From Candidatus Gastranaerophilales bacterium (GTDB taxonomy: Bacteria; Cyanobacteriota; Vampirovibrionia; Gastranaerophilales; Gastranaerophilaceae): a stretch of DNA of 64,000 bases. Position 1 is the first letter of the stretch. Each line of letters begins with the position of its first letter. Of this stretch, positions 28,617-39,318 are shown one piece after another. The DNA is taken from positions 99,726-163,725 of the forward strand of contig CALUTJ010000001.1 in assembly GCA_944323685.1 (NCBI GenBank), in the 5' to 3' direction. The translations under genes and the position numbers were made by a program. The notes below the pieces were generated by a model. That model was not told where the DNA came from. It did not search any database and was given only the letters and a program-made list of their open reading frames with translations.

Positions 28617-30215
28617 ATGAGCGACGAAACAGCAGTAACTAATATTGAAGACGCCACGTCCGGAAAAAACCCCTGGCTGAGCGCAGGTGCGGTAATGCTT
28701 ACCATATTTATGGTAGTGTTGGATTCGTCAATTGCGAATGTGGCTCTTCCTCACATTGCAGGGTCATTCTCTGCCACAAGAGACGAATCCACCTGGGTTT
28801 TAACGAGTTATCTTGTTGCTAACGGTGTTATTATCCCTTCAACAGCGTGGTTTTCTACACTTATGGGCAGAAAAAACTTTCTGCTTTTGTCGACCCTGAT
28901 GTTTACTCTTTCTTCTGCCATGTGCGGTATGGCAACCAGTATGGCAATGCTTATAGTTGCCAGAGTAATACAGGGGATAGGCGGCGGCGCTGTTATGCCT
29001 ATTGCTCAGGCTGTCATGATGGAGGAATTTAAACCCGAGGACAGGGGAATGGCTATGTCTGTGTTCGGGTTCGGCGTAATTTTTGCTCCTATTATAGGCC
29101 CTACTTTAGGCGGATGGATTACTGATACATACTCATGGCACTGGATTTTCCTTATAAATGTACCGATAGGTTTTATTTCACTATGGCTTATTAAAAAGTT
29201 TATCGAAGACCCTCCGTATGCGAGAAAAGGTAAAGTTAACAAAGTCGATTACTGGGGATTCATATTCCTTATAATCTGGCTGTTTGTTCTGCAAGTAATT
29301 CTTGATAACGGACAAAAGTGCGATTGGTTCGGCGCACGCTGGGTAAGATGGTCGGCAGCTGTTGTCGGTGTAACATTTTTTGCTTTTATTGTCAGAGAGT
29401 TAATGGCCAAAGAGCCTATTGTCAACTTAAAAGTATTTAAGGACAAAAATTTCGCCATAGGTACATTTTTACATTTTGTAATCGGTGCTGTACTTTATTC
29501 AACTCTGGCCATTCTTCCTTTATTTTTGCAACAATTGATGGGATATACCGCAACACTGAGCGGATTAGCAATCAGCCCGAGAGGTTTCGGCTCTTTTGCA
29601 GGACTTGTCACGTGTGCTGTTTTAGCAAACCGTGTTGATCAAAGGTGGGTGATGGCGGCAGGTTTGATTGTTCTTGCAATATCAAACCTTATGTTCGGCA
29701 CCCTTAATTTACAAATATCAATGTCAAATATTATTATCCCAAACATTATTTGCGGATTTGCTTTTTCTGTTCTTATGATTCCTCTTATGACGGCGGCTTT
29801 TGTTACCTTAAAAAATAATCAAATGACAAACGCAACAGGCGTGTTTAACCTTGCCAAAAGCGTTGGCGGAGCAATAGGGACATCTGCTGTTAACACTATG
29901 GTTTCTCGAATGAGTCAGGTGCATCAGACCCATTTAATAAGGAATTTAACATATTCCCACAGCGGTTTTACCGAAAAAGTCGCAGCAATGCAATCCGCTA
30001 TCGCTATGATGTCAGGCAATGCACTTGCCGGCATAAAAGCGGAAACAATGGCTTACAAGCAGCTTATACAGCAATCAACTCTTATGGCTTATATGGATTG
30101 TTTTAAGATATTTGCTCTTTTACTTGTGCTTCTGGTTCCTTTAATATTTTTATTCCAGAAGGTTAAATATAAAAAAGAAAAAAAGCCTAAAAACACGCAG
30201 GCTGTTGCATCTTAA
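28617..30215 (+). CDS. EmrB/QacA-type DHA2 multidrug transporter
   Basis: This proton-driven drug exporter of the 14-segment DHA2 MFS family has 532 residues. Motif C-like and DHA2 signatures are visible: FMVVLDSSIANVALPHIAG (about 31-49), STAWFSTLMGRKNF, ARVIQGIGGGAVMPIAQAV (about 115-133) and the antiporter motif GPTLGGWITD. It is the last gene of the marR-emrA-emrB operon. With the divergent TolC it completes a tripartite efflux system. Confidence 0.93.
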   Translation: MSDETAVTNIEDATSGKNPWLSAGAVMLTIFMVVLDSSIANVALPHIAGSFSATRDESTWVLTSYLVANGVIIPSTAWFSTLMGRKNFLLLSTLMFTLSSAMCGMATSMAMLIVARVIQGIGGGAVMPIAQAVMMEEFKPEDRGMAMSVFGFGVIFAPIIGPTLGGWITDTYSWHWIFLINVPIGFISLWLIKKFIEDPPYARKGKVNKVDYWGFIFLIIWLFVLQVILDNGQKCDWFGARWVRWSAAVVGVTFFAFIVRELMAKEPIVNLKVFKDKNFAIGTFLHFVIGAVLYSTLAILPLFLQQLMGYTATLSGLAISPRGFGSFAGLVTCAVLANRVDQRWVMAAGLIVLAISNLMFGTLNLQISMSNIIIPNIICGFAFSVLMIPLMTAAFVTLKNNQMTNATGVFNLAKSVGGAIGTSAVNTMVSRMSQVHQTHLIRNLTYSHSGFTEKVAAMQSAIAMMSGNALAGIKAETMAYKQLIQQSTLMAYMDCFKIFALLLVLLVPLIFLFQKVKYKKEKKPKNTQAVAS

Positions 30216-30277
30216 GTTATCAAATTAATCTTTACATTTTTTAACATTTCTGTTTTATATAGTCAATTTGCTTAGTC

Positions 30278-30310
30278 ATATATACTTTATATATATAAGA
30301 GTATAAAGGA
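30278..30310 (+). promoter_or_regulatory. A/T promoter motif shared with 15308 and 50380 loci
   Basis: The motif TATATACTTTATATATAT here is identical over 18 nt to one on the minus strand at 50380-50400. Its right part, ACTTTATATATATA, recurs upstream of the 15308 gene. AAGAGTATAAAGG follows. Confidence 0.45.
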
Positions 30311-30345
30311 TAAAATTTTAAAACAGAGGAGTGACACGCAATACT

Positions 30346-31137
30346 ATGTGTGATTATTTAAGTGATTTTAAAATGACAAAACCGGATTTTTCAAAGTTTG
30401 AAACTGCTGCGAGAGATGCGACATATGTACACAATAACTTTTTACTGGCCGGACAGGCTGAGTTATTAGATAAGTGTAAACAATACCAGAAAGCTCAAGA
30501 AGCCAAAGATAAGCACGAAGCATCAGTAACAAGACAAAAATATCAAACCGTATCGAATATGATAAAAAATGATCCTGCGGCACCAAAAAATCTTAATGTT
30601 GATAAAATGACAAATATGATACTTGAAGCGGCTGAAGAAACCGGTGTTGATCCTGTCTATATAGCAAGTATTGCAAAACAGGAAACTCATTATAATCAAA
30701 ATAAATCAGGCTCTTTCGGAAAAGGTATAATGCAAATCACAACACCGCCTCTTAAGGATATGTATTTGCGTCCTGACTTTTATGACCCGACACTCAAACC
30801 GCTTATGCGAAAATACAAAAACTGGGCCGGTATTGTAGCTGCAAAAAGAAAGAATCCTGACTTAAACCTTGGCAGTTTCGGAAATATGCTTTATAAATAC
30901 GGATCTTATGACAAATTAAAAACGGCAATTATTAAAGATCCACAGCTTAACTTAAAAACAGGAGCTTATATATTTAGAGCACAACTCAATCGTTCGGGCG
31001 GAAACGTACAACGTGCACTGGTAAACTATAACGGAAGCAGTATCAAAGTCAAATATGCGAGAGAAGTTATGGGACACATTGCAGAAGGCAAAAATTACCA
31101 GCAGCAATACAATCGTGCTACAAATATAGTTGCATAA
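30346..31137 (+). CDS. SLT-type lytic transglycosylase, no signal peptide
   Basis: This is a peptidoglycan lytic transglycosylase-like protein of 263 residues from the ATG at 30346. A GTG at 30331 abuts the AGAGGAG site and is too close to use; the ATG is 14 nt from it, rather far, so the start is uncertain. From about residue 85 the Slt/lysozyme-like fold shows VYIASIAKQETHYN with the catalytic Glu, SGSFGKGIMQIT, GAYIFRAQL and ALVNYNGSS. The N-terminal third is helical and polar. No signal peptide or membrane segment exists although the substrate is outside the cytoplasm. A bidirectional terminator follows. Confidence 0.82.
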   Translation: MCDYLSDFKMTKPDFSKFETAARDATYVHNNFLLAGQAELLDKCKQYQKAQEAKDKHEASVTRQKYQTVSNMIKNDPAAPKNLNVDKMTNMILEAAEETGVDPVYIASIAKQETHYNQNKSGSFGKGIMQITTPPLKDMYLRPDFYDPTLKPLMRKYKNWAGIVAAKRKNPDLNLGSFGNMLYKYGSYDKLKTAIIKDPQLNLKTGAYIFRAQLNRSGGNVQRALVNYNGSSIKVKYAREVMGHIAEGKNYQQQYNRATNIVA

Positions 31138-31151
31138 TTTTTAAATAATAA

Positions 31152-31191
31152 AAAATACCGGCAGATGCTAATTTAGCTCTGCCGGTATTTT
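31152..31191. terminator. bidirectional Rho-independent terminator
   Basis: A 14-bp stem AAAATACCGGCAGA / TCTGCCGGTATTTT has A/T ends on both sides, between the convergent transglycosylase and OmpH genes. Confidence 0.88.
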
Positions 31192-31199
31192 GATTATAA

Positions 31200-31685
31200 C
31201 TATTTGTTTATTGGTTTAAATTTACCGGAGTTAAGATAGTTGATTACATCCTGTGACAAATCTGTACCGCCTGTAAAAATAACTCTGTAATCAAGTACCA
31301 CATCTATTTTTTTGTCGGCTGCAACTGCCTTGGTTGCTTGCAGTATGTTGTTTTCAACTTCCTGTGCTCTTTTTAGTTTAAGCTTGTCGAACTCTTCGCT
31401 TTTAGCTTTGAAATCTTTTTGAACCTGCTCTTCAAAATTCTTTTTATTTATAGGAGAATCGATGTTTTTGTATTGCTTTTCTTTATCCATAAGAAATTGC
31501 TGTAATTCAAGATATTTTGTGTCAATCTCTTTGTAAGCTGATTTAGCAAACTCGTAGTTTGATTCTACATTTTTATAGTTTACATATCCTATTGTCTGAG
31601 CCTGTGCCTGCACATCGAATGCGTTTATAGTAAGCAAAGCTGCCGCTGCAATCAGTAAGGTTTTCAGTTTTTTCATAATTTTCAT
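31200..31685 (-). CDS. OmpH/Skp-family periplasmic chaperone
   Basis: Skp-like proteins hold unfolded outer-membrane proteins in the periplasm. The 161 residues have a signal peptide (about 1-29, ending VQAQA), then IGYVNYKNVESNY, a long charged coiled coil (about 45-115), and the C-terminal strand pattern KKIDVVLDYRVIFTGGTDLSQDVINYLN typical of the family (given here as 28 residues' worth of pattern in two parts: KKIDVVLDYRV and TDLSQDVINYLN). An AGAGAG ribosome site precedes the ATG. It diverges from the AsmA-like gene. Confidence 0.88.
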   Translation of the reverse strand: MKIMKKLKTLLIAAAALLTINAFDVQAQAQTIGYVNYKNVESNYEFAKSAYKEIDTKYLELQQFLMDKEKQYKNIDSPINKKNFEEQVQKDFKAKSEEFDKLKLKRAQEVENNILQATKAVAADKKIDVVLDYRVIFTGGTDLSQDVINYLNSGKFKPINK

Positions 31686-31814
31686 CTCTCTGTTTTGTTA
31701 AAGTGAACTAATATACATTCAATTACATGATATTAGCAACAATAATTTGTAAAGACAAGTGAAAAAAAACGAAATTGATATATAATTAATAATTATCAGT
31801 AAAGCTATTTTTAT

Positions 31815-34800
31815 ATGAATATAAAAGTTAAAAGAATTTTAATGACCGTGCTAATACTTGCACTGGCTGTTGAGTTCTTGTTTCTGACAGTATTACCGGC
31901 GATTGTAAACAACCTGCTAAAAAGCGGCAGGGTATGTGAGATGCTCAAAAAAAATACAGGCCTGAGCCTGATATTTGACAGCGTAAAAGTACAGGCATAT
32001 CCTGATTTTACTTTAAAAGTTTCCACAGACGGCTTGAGTATAAAAGACAGTGCGAAAACGATTTTTGCTGCTTGCGAAGGAGAAATTTCCTTGCGGGTTT
32101 TGCCTCTCATAAAAGGGGATTTGTCCATTGCTTCTTTAAATGCAGATGATTTACAGATTGTATTTTCACGCCGTAAGGATAAAAAAATATATTTTGGAAA
32201 TTATGTTATTAACACAAATTTTAGCGAATATAAAGATATTCACCCTGATATAGATTCTCTTACACTGACCAATGCAGACATCACCTTTGACGATGAATTG
32301 ATAAAGCGTAAAACCGATTTAAAAATCAGGTCAGTTGACTTTTTGTACAAAAAACATAAGCGTATTAAGCTTGTGCTTGATTCCGGTATGTATATAAACG
32401 GTAAAAAGCAAACCTCGGTTGCTGCTGACATAGACTCTTTGCTCCCTCTTGAAAAAACTTTAAGCAAAGGTAATTCTAAATTTTTTGTGCAAATTGATAA
32501 CCTTAATCTTAATGATTATTCTCAATATCTTTCTTATTTTTTGCAGCAAGAGGTAAAATCGGCTTCCGGTATCATTGATGCAGTTGTTAAAACCAGTGAA
32601 AACACAATTGATACAACATTGAGCCTGAAAAATTTTGATATAAACATGAAAAATCCGCTGGATTCGATACATTCAAAATCCGAACTTCATTTATTGTCTA
32701 AGTTAAGTTTTGAACACAAAAAACTCTTGATAAAAAAGGCAGATATTACGGGTGCTGACTGGAATGTTTCGTTAAACGGCCAAATAAAAAATTATTCTTC
32801 AAACAACCCGCAGCTCGAGTTGCATGCCGACGTAAAAGATTCTTCGGTTAATTCTATGTACTGGCTTGTCCCGACTTTTAAAGAAGATGTCACATTTGTA
32901 ATACAAAAATTTAAAAAATACGGAGCATGGGGAAAAGCTGACGGAGCAATAGACATAAAAGGAAGTTTAAAAAAGCCGCTTGTGTTTGGTGAACTCAAAC
33001 TCAGTGATGTTTATATTGTCAAAAACAATCCGGTTGTCGAACATTGCAAAATTTATGCAAAATTTCTTGGCGACAAACTTTATATAAAAACAAGAGTTTT
33101 TGCAGGTCATGGAGAATATGTTGATATTGAAGGCACAGCAGTTATGGACCTATATGCACCTGGGGATTTTCACGTTGTATCATCTAAAAATGTTGACCTT
33201 GGCACTGCGGAATATATGCTTGTTCCAATACACGAGGTTGTCGGTTTTGACATAGGGCCTGTTCCGTATATGAAAATACAGGGCAAAGGCAATATTGATT
33301 TACGCACAAAAGGCACTGTGCTTGACGGATTTGCTTACGGTCAGTTTAACTTCCGCGATACAACCGCTACTTTGCAGGGGCTTAACACTACCCTTGAGAA
33401 TGCGCAGGGTTCGCTCGATTTCAACGGTAAGGATATGCATTTTTATACTAAAAAAGCATTTGTAAAAAATTATCCTGTCAAAGTTGACGGCAAAGCAAAT
33501 CTCGATGGTCATATAGATTTTGATGTGACTTCTCCGTCAATTGAGCTCTCAGAACTTTTAAACATATTAAGGACAAGTTCAATCCTCGCTGATAAAAAGG
33601 CAATGGCGCAGCCTGTAGAAAAAGCCGGCGGCAAAGTTAAACTTGATGTAAAAATCACAGGGATTGTAAAAGATTTTTCTCAAGTATTAAAAAAGGATGT
33701 GCTGCTTGATATTTCCGGCAATATACAACTTTTTAACTCTACAGGAAAGCTAAAATACCTGCCTGTCTATGCTCATAAATTAAAAGGGAAAATAGGATTT
33801 AAACAAAATAACTGGACTGTTGATACAAACGGACTTGTCGGAAGTGCTGGAGTCAAAATACAGGGCGGATGTCAGGACGGAAAAACTGACTTAACGATTA
33901 ATGCGCCCGCACTTAATACAGACGAATTGATAAAAGCGTTTCTGGCTTCACAAAACATTAAAAACGGGGTTAAACAGCTGCCGCCAACGCATTCTAAAAT
34001 GAGCCTGACAGCAAGATACAAGACAGATTCTCAAGAAATTGATTTTAACGGTATCAGTGCAAAAGGCGTATTTACACCTTACAAAGCTGCTTCTGAAAAT
34101 AGCGGGGATTTTGTTATTTCCTCAGGTAATTTTGACATAAACAAAGGAAATCTGACTCTTAAAAACTTTAGCGCAAAACTTTTTAAATCAAAAGTTTCCC
34201 TTGACGGACATATAAACAATTTCTTTTCGAAAGACTATTCAATAACAGGCAAGCTTAACCTCAGCAATTTTGACCTTGCTTCATTCAATACCATAAAAAA
34301 TATGCCGCTGCTGCCTTCATATTTGCAAAGCTTTTTAAAAGCTTATGAAAACTACAGCGGCAGCGCTGATGCACAAATTTCGTGCCGTGACAACAGTCTT
34401 GACGGCAAAATTGATTTTAAAAACGTCAAATTTAACCACGGCTATTTTAAAACTCCTGTTTCTATTGAAAAAGGTGAAATTCTGCTTGAAGGTACTAAAA
34501 TAACCCTGCATTCCATTATTGCCCAGATTGATGATACTCCTGTCTTTATGAACATGTATGTAAAAGATTTGGATAAAACAATGAAGTTTGGCGGGTATTT
34601 TACGACAAAATTGACCCAGCAATTTGTTAACAAATACATAAACACAATGCTTACTTATCCCATAAAACCTAAGGGTGATATTACTCTTACTACGGATATA
34701 AGCGGAAATATCAACAATATCCGTATAAAACCGAGAATAAAATTTGCACAGGGCGCAGATATCTATTATATGGGAGCTTCTCTCGGCGATGAACAAGAAC

Positions 34801-36305
34801 CGAGAGAGGCCACAGGAGACATCACGATTAAAGACGGAGATGTCTTTGATATAAATAATTTTGTTTACAAAAGATACATAGCTTCGCAGGATAACAGAAA
34901 TCACCCGCACAAGATATTTAAGGTAAGCGGAACAATCAGACAGCAACACGACGGCTTCAGGGCAGATAACCTTAATATTCAAACCATTAACAGCGCCAAT
35001 GTAAAACTTTTCAACCTTCTGTTTAAAAAATCGGTGCTTAAAAACGGTATGTTTAACTGCAAACTGAATATTAACGGTGATATAAAAAGCCCGCACCTAC
35101 AGGGGACAATGAGTATGTCTAACCTTGATATGCCGCTTTATGACACAGTTTTAAAATCACTAAACGCTAAATTTCAGGGCAAAACAATGTATGCTGATGT
35201 GCAGGGCACAGCTTTGGGGTCAGACTTTACTCTCAGTGCGGTCGGTGCAAACAAAATAACAAGACCTTATACGGTTGACAGTTTTGAGATTTCTTCAAAA
35301 CATGTCAATCTGGACAACTTCATTGACTCGCTGACCCGCATACCTACTCCGGATACTACGGCGCGGCTTGTGGATTCCGCCCCCACCGCTGCTAATGCAA
35401 ATACAATTTTGCCATCATTCAATATATCGGATATACAAATAAAGAGCGGAAAAATGTCTGCTGACGAAATTGTCATAAGCGATTTGAGTGCAGCAAACTA
35501 TACCTCTGATTTCACCCTTGATGAAAATATGATGCTCAAAATTGATAAGCTCTCTTTTGATGTAACAACCGGTAAAATGATGGGCACGGCTGATTACGAT
35601 TTTTCAAACGGAAAAATCAAGATGAATATTTCCGCTTTAAATGTTGACTCAAATAAAGTTGCATCTTCGCTGTTCGGTTTTAAAGACCAGATATTCGGTT
35701 CTTCTAACGGAAATATTGCCGTAACTACTCACGGTTCAAGTGTAGAAGAACGTATAAAAAATATGTTCGGATACGTTTATTTTGAAGTTGCTGACGGAAA
35801 AATGCCAAAACTCGGCTCTGTTGAGTATTTATTAAAAGCGGGGAATGTCTTAAAAAGCGGCATAACAGGCGCAAACCTCAACAACTTAATCGATCTTATA
35901 GCCCCTGTAAAAACAGGACATTTTGACACTATCAAAGGCAGTTTTTCACTTAAAAACGGAATTGCACAGAATATTGAAATATACTCTAAGGGTGATAATT
36001 TGAATTTGTACATAAACGGTGAGTTTGATGTTTTACAAAATTATGCAGATATGCGTGTTTTCGGAAGATTGACAAAAAGGGCAACAAACATCCTCGGCCC
36101 GATAGGCAACCTTTCGTTTAATTCATTGTTAAATGCAATTCCGGGTATAAAGCTTGGCAAAAACGAGAAAAAAGGTTTTATAAGCGATTTGAACAAAATC
36201 CCCGGAGTTGAGCTTGATAACGAGCAGTACAGGATTTTTACCGCAAAAATTGACGGAAAAATTAATGATAACAAATTTGTTAAAAACTTCCGCTGGATGG
36301 AATAA
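31815..36305 (+). CDS. AsmA/TamB-like giant envelope protein
   Basis: This 1496-residue protein has one N-terminal membrane segment (about 5-30) and a very long periplasmic part of repeating beta strands. AsmA-like features are at both ends: an N-terminal AsmA domain (SLIFDSVKVQAYPDFTLKVS region, about 50-70) and a C-terminal AsmA-like region (KSGKMSADEIVISDLSA; MLKIDKLSFDVTTGKMMG; ending with GIKLGKNEKKG). The family (AsmA, YhdP, TamB) forms groove-like bridges thought to carry phospholipids to the outer membrane. Starting divergently from the OmpH gene fits outer-membrane biogenesis. No ribosome site stands out. Confidence 0.82.
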   Translation: MNIKVKRILMTVLILALAVEFLFLTVLPAIVNNLLKSGRVCEMLKKNTGLSLIFDSVKVQAYPDFTLKVSTDGLSIKDSAKTIFAACEGEISLRVLPLIKGDLSIASLNADDLQIVFSRRKDKKIYFGNYVINTNFSEYKDIHPDIDSLTLTNADITFDDELIKRKTDLKIRSVDFLYKKHKRIKLVLDSGMYINGKKQTSVAADIDSLLPLEKTLSKGNSKFFVQIDNLNLNDYSQYLSYFLQQEVKSASGIIDAVVKTSENTIDTTLSLKNFDINMKNPLDSIHSKSELHLLSKLSFEHKKLLIKKADITGADWNVSLNGQIKNYSSNNPQLELHADVKDSSVNSMYWLVPTFKEDVTFVIQKFKKYGAWGKADGAIDIKGSLKKPLVFGELKLSDVYIVKNNPVVEHCKIYAKFLGDKLYIKTRVFAGHGEYVDIEGTAVMDLYAPGDFHVVSSKNVDLGTAEYMLVPIHEVVGFDIGPVPYMKIQGKGNIDLRTKGTVLDGFAYGQFNFRDTTATLQGLNTTLENAQGSLDFNGKDMHFYTKKAFVKNYPVKVDGKANLDGHIDFDVTSPSIELSELLNILRTSSILADKKAMAQPVEKAGGKVKLDVKITGIVKDFSQVLKKDVLLDISGNIQLFNSTGKLKYLPVYAHKLKGKIGFKQNNWTVDTNGLVGSAGVKIQGGCQDGKTDLTINAPALNTDELIKAFLASQNIKNGVKQLPPTHSKMSLTARYKTDSQEIDFNGISAKGVFTPYKAASENSGDFVISSGNFDINKGNLTLKNFSAKLFKSKVSLDGHINNFFSKDYSITGKLNLSNFDLASFNTIKNMPLLPSYLQSFLKAYENYSGSADAQISCRDNSLDGKIDFKNVKFNHGYFKTPVSIEKGEILLEGTKITLHSIIAQIDDTPVFMNMYVKDLDKTMKFGGYFTTKLTQQFVNKYINTMLTYPIKPKGDITLTTDISGNINNIRIKPRIKFAQGADIYYMGASLGDEQEPREATGDITIKDGDVFDINNFVYKRYIASQDNRNHPHKIFKVSGTIRQQHDGFRADNLNIQTINSANVKLFNLLFKKSVLKNGMFNCKLNINGDIKSPHLQGTMSMSNLDMPLYDTVLKSLNAKFQGKTMYADVQGTALGSDFTLSAVGANKITRPYTVDSFEISSKHVNLDNFIDSLTRIPTPDTTARLVDSAPTAANANTILPSFNISDIQIKSGKMSADEIVISDLSAANYTSDFTLDENMMLKIDKLSFDVTTGKMMGTADYDFSNGKIKMNISALNVDSNKVASSLFGFKDQIFGSSNGNIAVTTHGSSVEERIKNMFGYVYFEVADGKMPKLGSVEYLLKAGNVLKSGITGANLNNLIDLIAPVKTGHFDTIKGSFSLKNGIAQNIEIYSKGDNLNLYINGEFDVLQNYADMRVFGRLTKRATNILGPIGNLSFNSLLNAIPGIKLGKNEKKGFISDLNKIPGVELDNEQYRIFTAKIDGKINDNKFVKNFRWME

Positions 36306-36485
36306 ACAAACTAAGGACGGCCGGTTATGAAACCGCATTTAGTTGATAATACAACAGGTTATGCCCGCAAAATTACCGGATAAAGGAGGTATCAGTCTTA
36401 AACAGACTCCGTAAAGCTATAGACGGACTAATCATAAAGTTGTTTTTGTAAACAATATAGCTCTAATTTATGGTAAAATTACACT

Positions 36486-39302
36486 ATGAACACAAAAAGT
36501 GCTGATGTGAAAAACTCAAACAAGGTTAAAGAATTTGTCGAATACTGGAAAGACAAAGGGTATGAAAAAGGCGAGAGCCAAAAATTCTGGCTCCAGTTAT
36601 TGAGAGATGTCCTCGGGGTAGAAAATCCTGAGCCGTTTATTTCGTTTGAAGATCAGGTTCACCTTGACCATACAAGCTTTATTGATGCTTATATACCCGA
36701 AACAAAGGTTTTGATTGAACAAAAAAGCTCTGATAAAGATTTATATAAAGCAATTAAACAATCCGACGGAAGCTATCTTAACCCGTTTCAACAGGCTAAA
36801 AGATATATTACGGAACTTCCTGTCTCTCTGCATCCGCGCTGGGTTGTTACCTGCAATTTTCAAAAGTTTTGTGTATATGATATGGAACGCCCCAACGGCG
36901 AGCCTCAGGAGATATTGCTTAAAGATTTGGAAAAAGAGCACTACAGGCTTGATTTTCTTGTTAATACAGGCAGTGAACACTTAAAAAAAGAAATGGAAGT
37001 GTCCATACAGGCAGGAGGCATTGTCGGGCTAATCTATGACGCTTTTTTAAATCAATATATAGATAAAACATCTGAAGAAACTCTAAAAAGCCTCAATATT
37101 CTTTGTGTACGGCTTGTTTTTTGTTTGTATGCCGAAGACGCCGGCATTTTTGCAAAGCACAACCAATTTTTAGACTACCTCTCACGCTTTGAAACAGGCA
37201 GGATGAGAAAAGCTCTCATTGAACTTTTTGAAGTGCTCAACACAAAACCGGAAGACCGTGACCCGTATATGGAGCCTGAGCTTGCGGCTTTTCCGTATGT
37301 AAACGGCGGATTGTTTGCCAATGAACATATTGAAATACCTAATTTTACAGAAGAGATACGCAATCTTCTTTTAAACAAAGCAAGCGCGGATTTTGACTGG
37401 TCGGAAATCAGTCCGACTATATTCGGTGCGGTTTTTGAAAGTACTCTCAATCCTGATACACGCCGCAAAGGCGGTATGCACTACACATCTATAGAAAATA
37501 TTCACAAAGTCATAGATCCCTTGTTTCTTGACGATTTAAACAGTGAATTTGAAGAAATAAGAAAAAGCCCTCACTGCAAACAGCGTGACAAAAAACTATC
37601 GGATTTTCAGGAAAAAATAGCAGCGCTTAATTTTTTGGATCCGGCATGCGGCAGCGGAAATTTTTTGACAGAAACTTATATCTCTTTGAGAAAGCTTGAA
37701 AACGAAGTTCTCTACGAGCTTTATAAAGGGCAAATTACAATGGGTGCTGTTAAAAACCCGATAAAAGTTTCTATAGGTCAGTTTTACGGAATAGAGATAA
37801 ACGATTTTGCCGTAACAGTAGCCAAAACAGCCCTCTGGATTGCAGAATCCCAAATGATGAAAAAGACGGAAGATATCGTGCATCTGGTTTTAGATTTTCT
37901 TCCGCTCAAAACCTATGCCAATATTGCGGAAGCAAATGCACTGCATATAGACTGGAATGAGGTTATACCAAAAGAAAAGCTCAACTACATCATGGGCAAT
38001 CCGCCGTTTGTGGGACAGTCTGTCAGGACAAAAGCTCAAGCAAATGACATGAATTTAATCTTTGGAAAAGGTGAAATTGAAACAAAATTAGATTACGTGG
38101 CTTGCTGGTATAAAAAAGCATGCGACATGATGAAAAATACTAAAATTAAAGCTGCCTTGGTTTCTACAAATTCAATCTGTCAAGGTGAATGTGTTCCCAC
38201 TTTTTGGAAGCACCTTATTGAATGTGGTGTTGAAATTCAATTTGCCCATACGTCTTTTGTATGGGACAGCGAAGCCACACAAAAAGCCCATGTACATTGT
38301 GTAATTGTTGGATTTTGTTTATACCGCAGTGATAATGATAAATTTCTTTATTCTGATGATAGATTATTAAAAACAACACATATTAATCCTTATTTGTATC
38401 CGGCTGATGATATATGGATAACAAACAGAACAAATATTGCACCTAAAAATATGCCCAAAATGACAACAGGCAGCCCGCCAACTGATGATGGCGGATTACT
38501 GTTAACAAAAGAAGAAAAAAACTTTTTAGAAAATAAATATCCTGTATTGCGCAAATATATTAAACCTTTTATTGGTGCAAGGGAATTTTTGCACGATAAA
38601 AGTTCTGATTTTTCAAGATATTGCTTGTGGTTGAAAAATGCCGCTCCAAATGAATATGCAAATATAAGAGAAATACAGAACAGATTAGAAAAAGTAAAAA
38701 AAGTGCGCTTATCCAGCAATGCCGACAGAATAAGAAAAATGGCAGATTATCCGTACTTGTTTTGTCAAATCCGTCAGCCGGAAAATAACTACTTAGTTTT
38801 ACCACGCCATTCATCAGAAAAAAGAAAATATATACCAATAGGTTTTATTAATCCTGATGTTATAGCCGGCGATGCCTGTACAATACTGCCAAATTCAACA
38901 TTGTATATATTTGGCATTTTAACGAGTAATGTACATATGGCGTGGATGAGAGTCATATGCGGAAGATTGGAAATGCGTTATCGTTATTCACCTTCAGTCT
39001 ACAACAACTTCCCGTGGTGCAATCCTACTACTGAGCAGAAAGCAAAAATCGAAAAAACAGCACAGGCGATTCTGGACGCCCGAGCCTTATATCCTGATTG
39101 TTCTCTGGCAGATTTGTATGACGAACTCACAATGCCCGTTGAGCTTAGAAAAGCGCATCAAGAAAATGACAAAGCTGTTATGGAAGCCTACGGATTCCGC
39201 ATAAAAGATGAACAAACCGGCAAATTCCGCTGGCTCACAGAATCCGAAACCGTTGCCAGCTTAATGCAAATGTATCAAGAGCTGGTGAAAGAACAGATTT
39301 AA
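36486..39302 (+). CDS. MmeI-type (Type IIL/IIG) restriction-modification enzyme
   Basis: This single-chain restriction-modification enzyme of 938 residues has the domain order of MmeI. An N-terminal PD-(D/E)XK nuclease site is visible as Asp67 and Glu78-x-Lys80 (VLIEQKS). A helical connector follows. The N6-adenine methyltransferase has LDPACGSGNF (384-393, SAM binding) and the catalytic NPPF (505-508). A target-recognition domain and a short C-terminal domain complete it. Both activities look intact. In this family one recognition domain serves cutting and methylation, and only one strand is modified. A promoter-like TTGTAA...TATGGT lies just upstream. Its neighbours are a HEPN/MNT pair and tRNA-His. 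Confidence 0.87.
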   Translation: MNTKSADVKNSNKVKEFVEYWKDKGYEKGESQKFWLQLLRDVLGVENPEPFISFEDQVHLDHTSFIDAYIPETKVLIEQKSSDKDLYKAIKQSDGSYLNPFQQAKRYITELPVSLHPRWVVTCNFQKFCVYDMERPNGEPQEILLKDLEKEHYRLDFLVNTGSEHLKKEMEVSIQAGGIVGLIYDAFLNQYIDKTSEETLKSLNILCVRLVFCLYAEDAGIFAKHNQFLDYLSRFETGRMRKALIELFEVLNTKPEDRDPYMEPELAAFPYVNGGLFANEHIEIPNFTEEIRNLLLNKASADFDWSEISPTIFGAVFESTLNPDTRRKGGMHYTSIENIHKVIDPLFLDDLNSEFEEIRKSPHCKQRDKKLSDFQEKIAALNFLDPACGSGNFLTETYISLRKLENEVLYELYKGQITMGAVKNPIKVSIGQFYGIEINDFAVTVAKTALWIAESQMMKKTEDIVHLVLDFLPLKTYANIAEANALHIDWNEVIPKEKLNYIMGNPPFVGQSVRTKAQANDMNLIFGKGEIETKLDYVACWYKKACDMMKNTKIKAALVSTNSICQGECVPTFWKHLIECGVEIQFAHTSFVWDSEATQKAHVHCVIVGFCLYRSDNDKFLYSDDRLLKTTHINPYLYPADDIWITNRTNIAPKNMPKMTTGSPPTDDGGLLLTKEEKNFLENKYPVLRKYIKPFIGAREFLHDKSSDFSRYCLWLKNAAPNEYANIREIQNRLEKVKKVRLSSNADRIRKMADYPYLFCQIRQPENNYLVLPRHSSEKRKYIPIGFINPDVIAGDACTILPNSTLYIFGILTSNVHMAWMRVICGRLEMRYRYSPSVYNNFPWCNPTTEQKAKIEKTAQAILDARALYPDCSLADLYDELTMPVELRKAHQENDKAVMEAYGFRIKDEQTGKFRWLTESETVASLMQMYQELVKEQI

Positions 39303-39318
39303 GATTATTTTCCCGCCC

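Noticed and set aside
34335..35096. 253-codon open frame antisense to the AsmA-like gene
   Set aside because: The sense frame is a clear AsmA-like protein; the antisense product is a Phe/Tyr/Ile-rich shadow with no ribosome site.
36327..36440. 18-codon ORF followed by a perfect AAGGAGGT with no start codon at the right distance
   Set aside because: No ORF follows the SD-like site, and two small hairpins come next. It may be a decayed gene remnant, but nothing can be supported.
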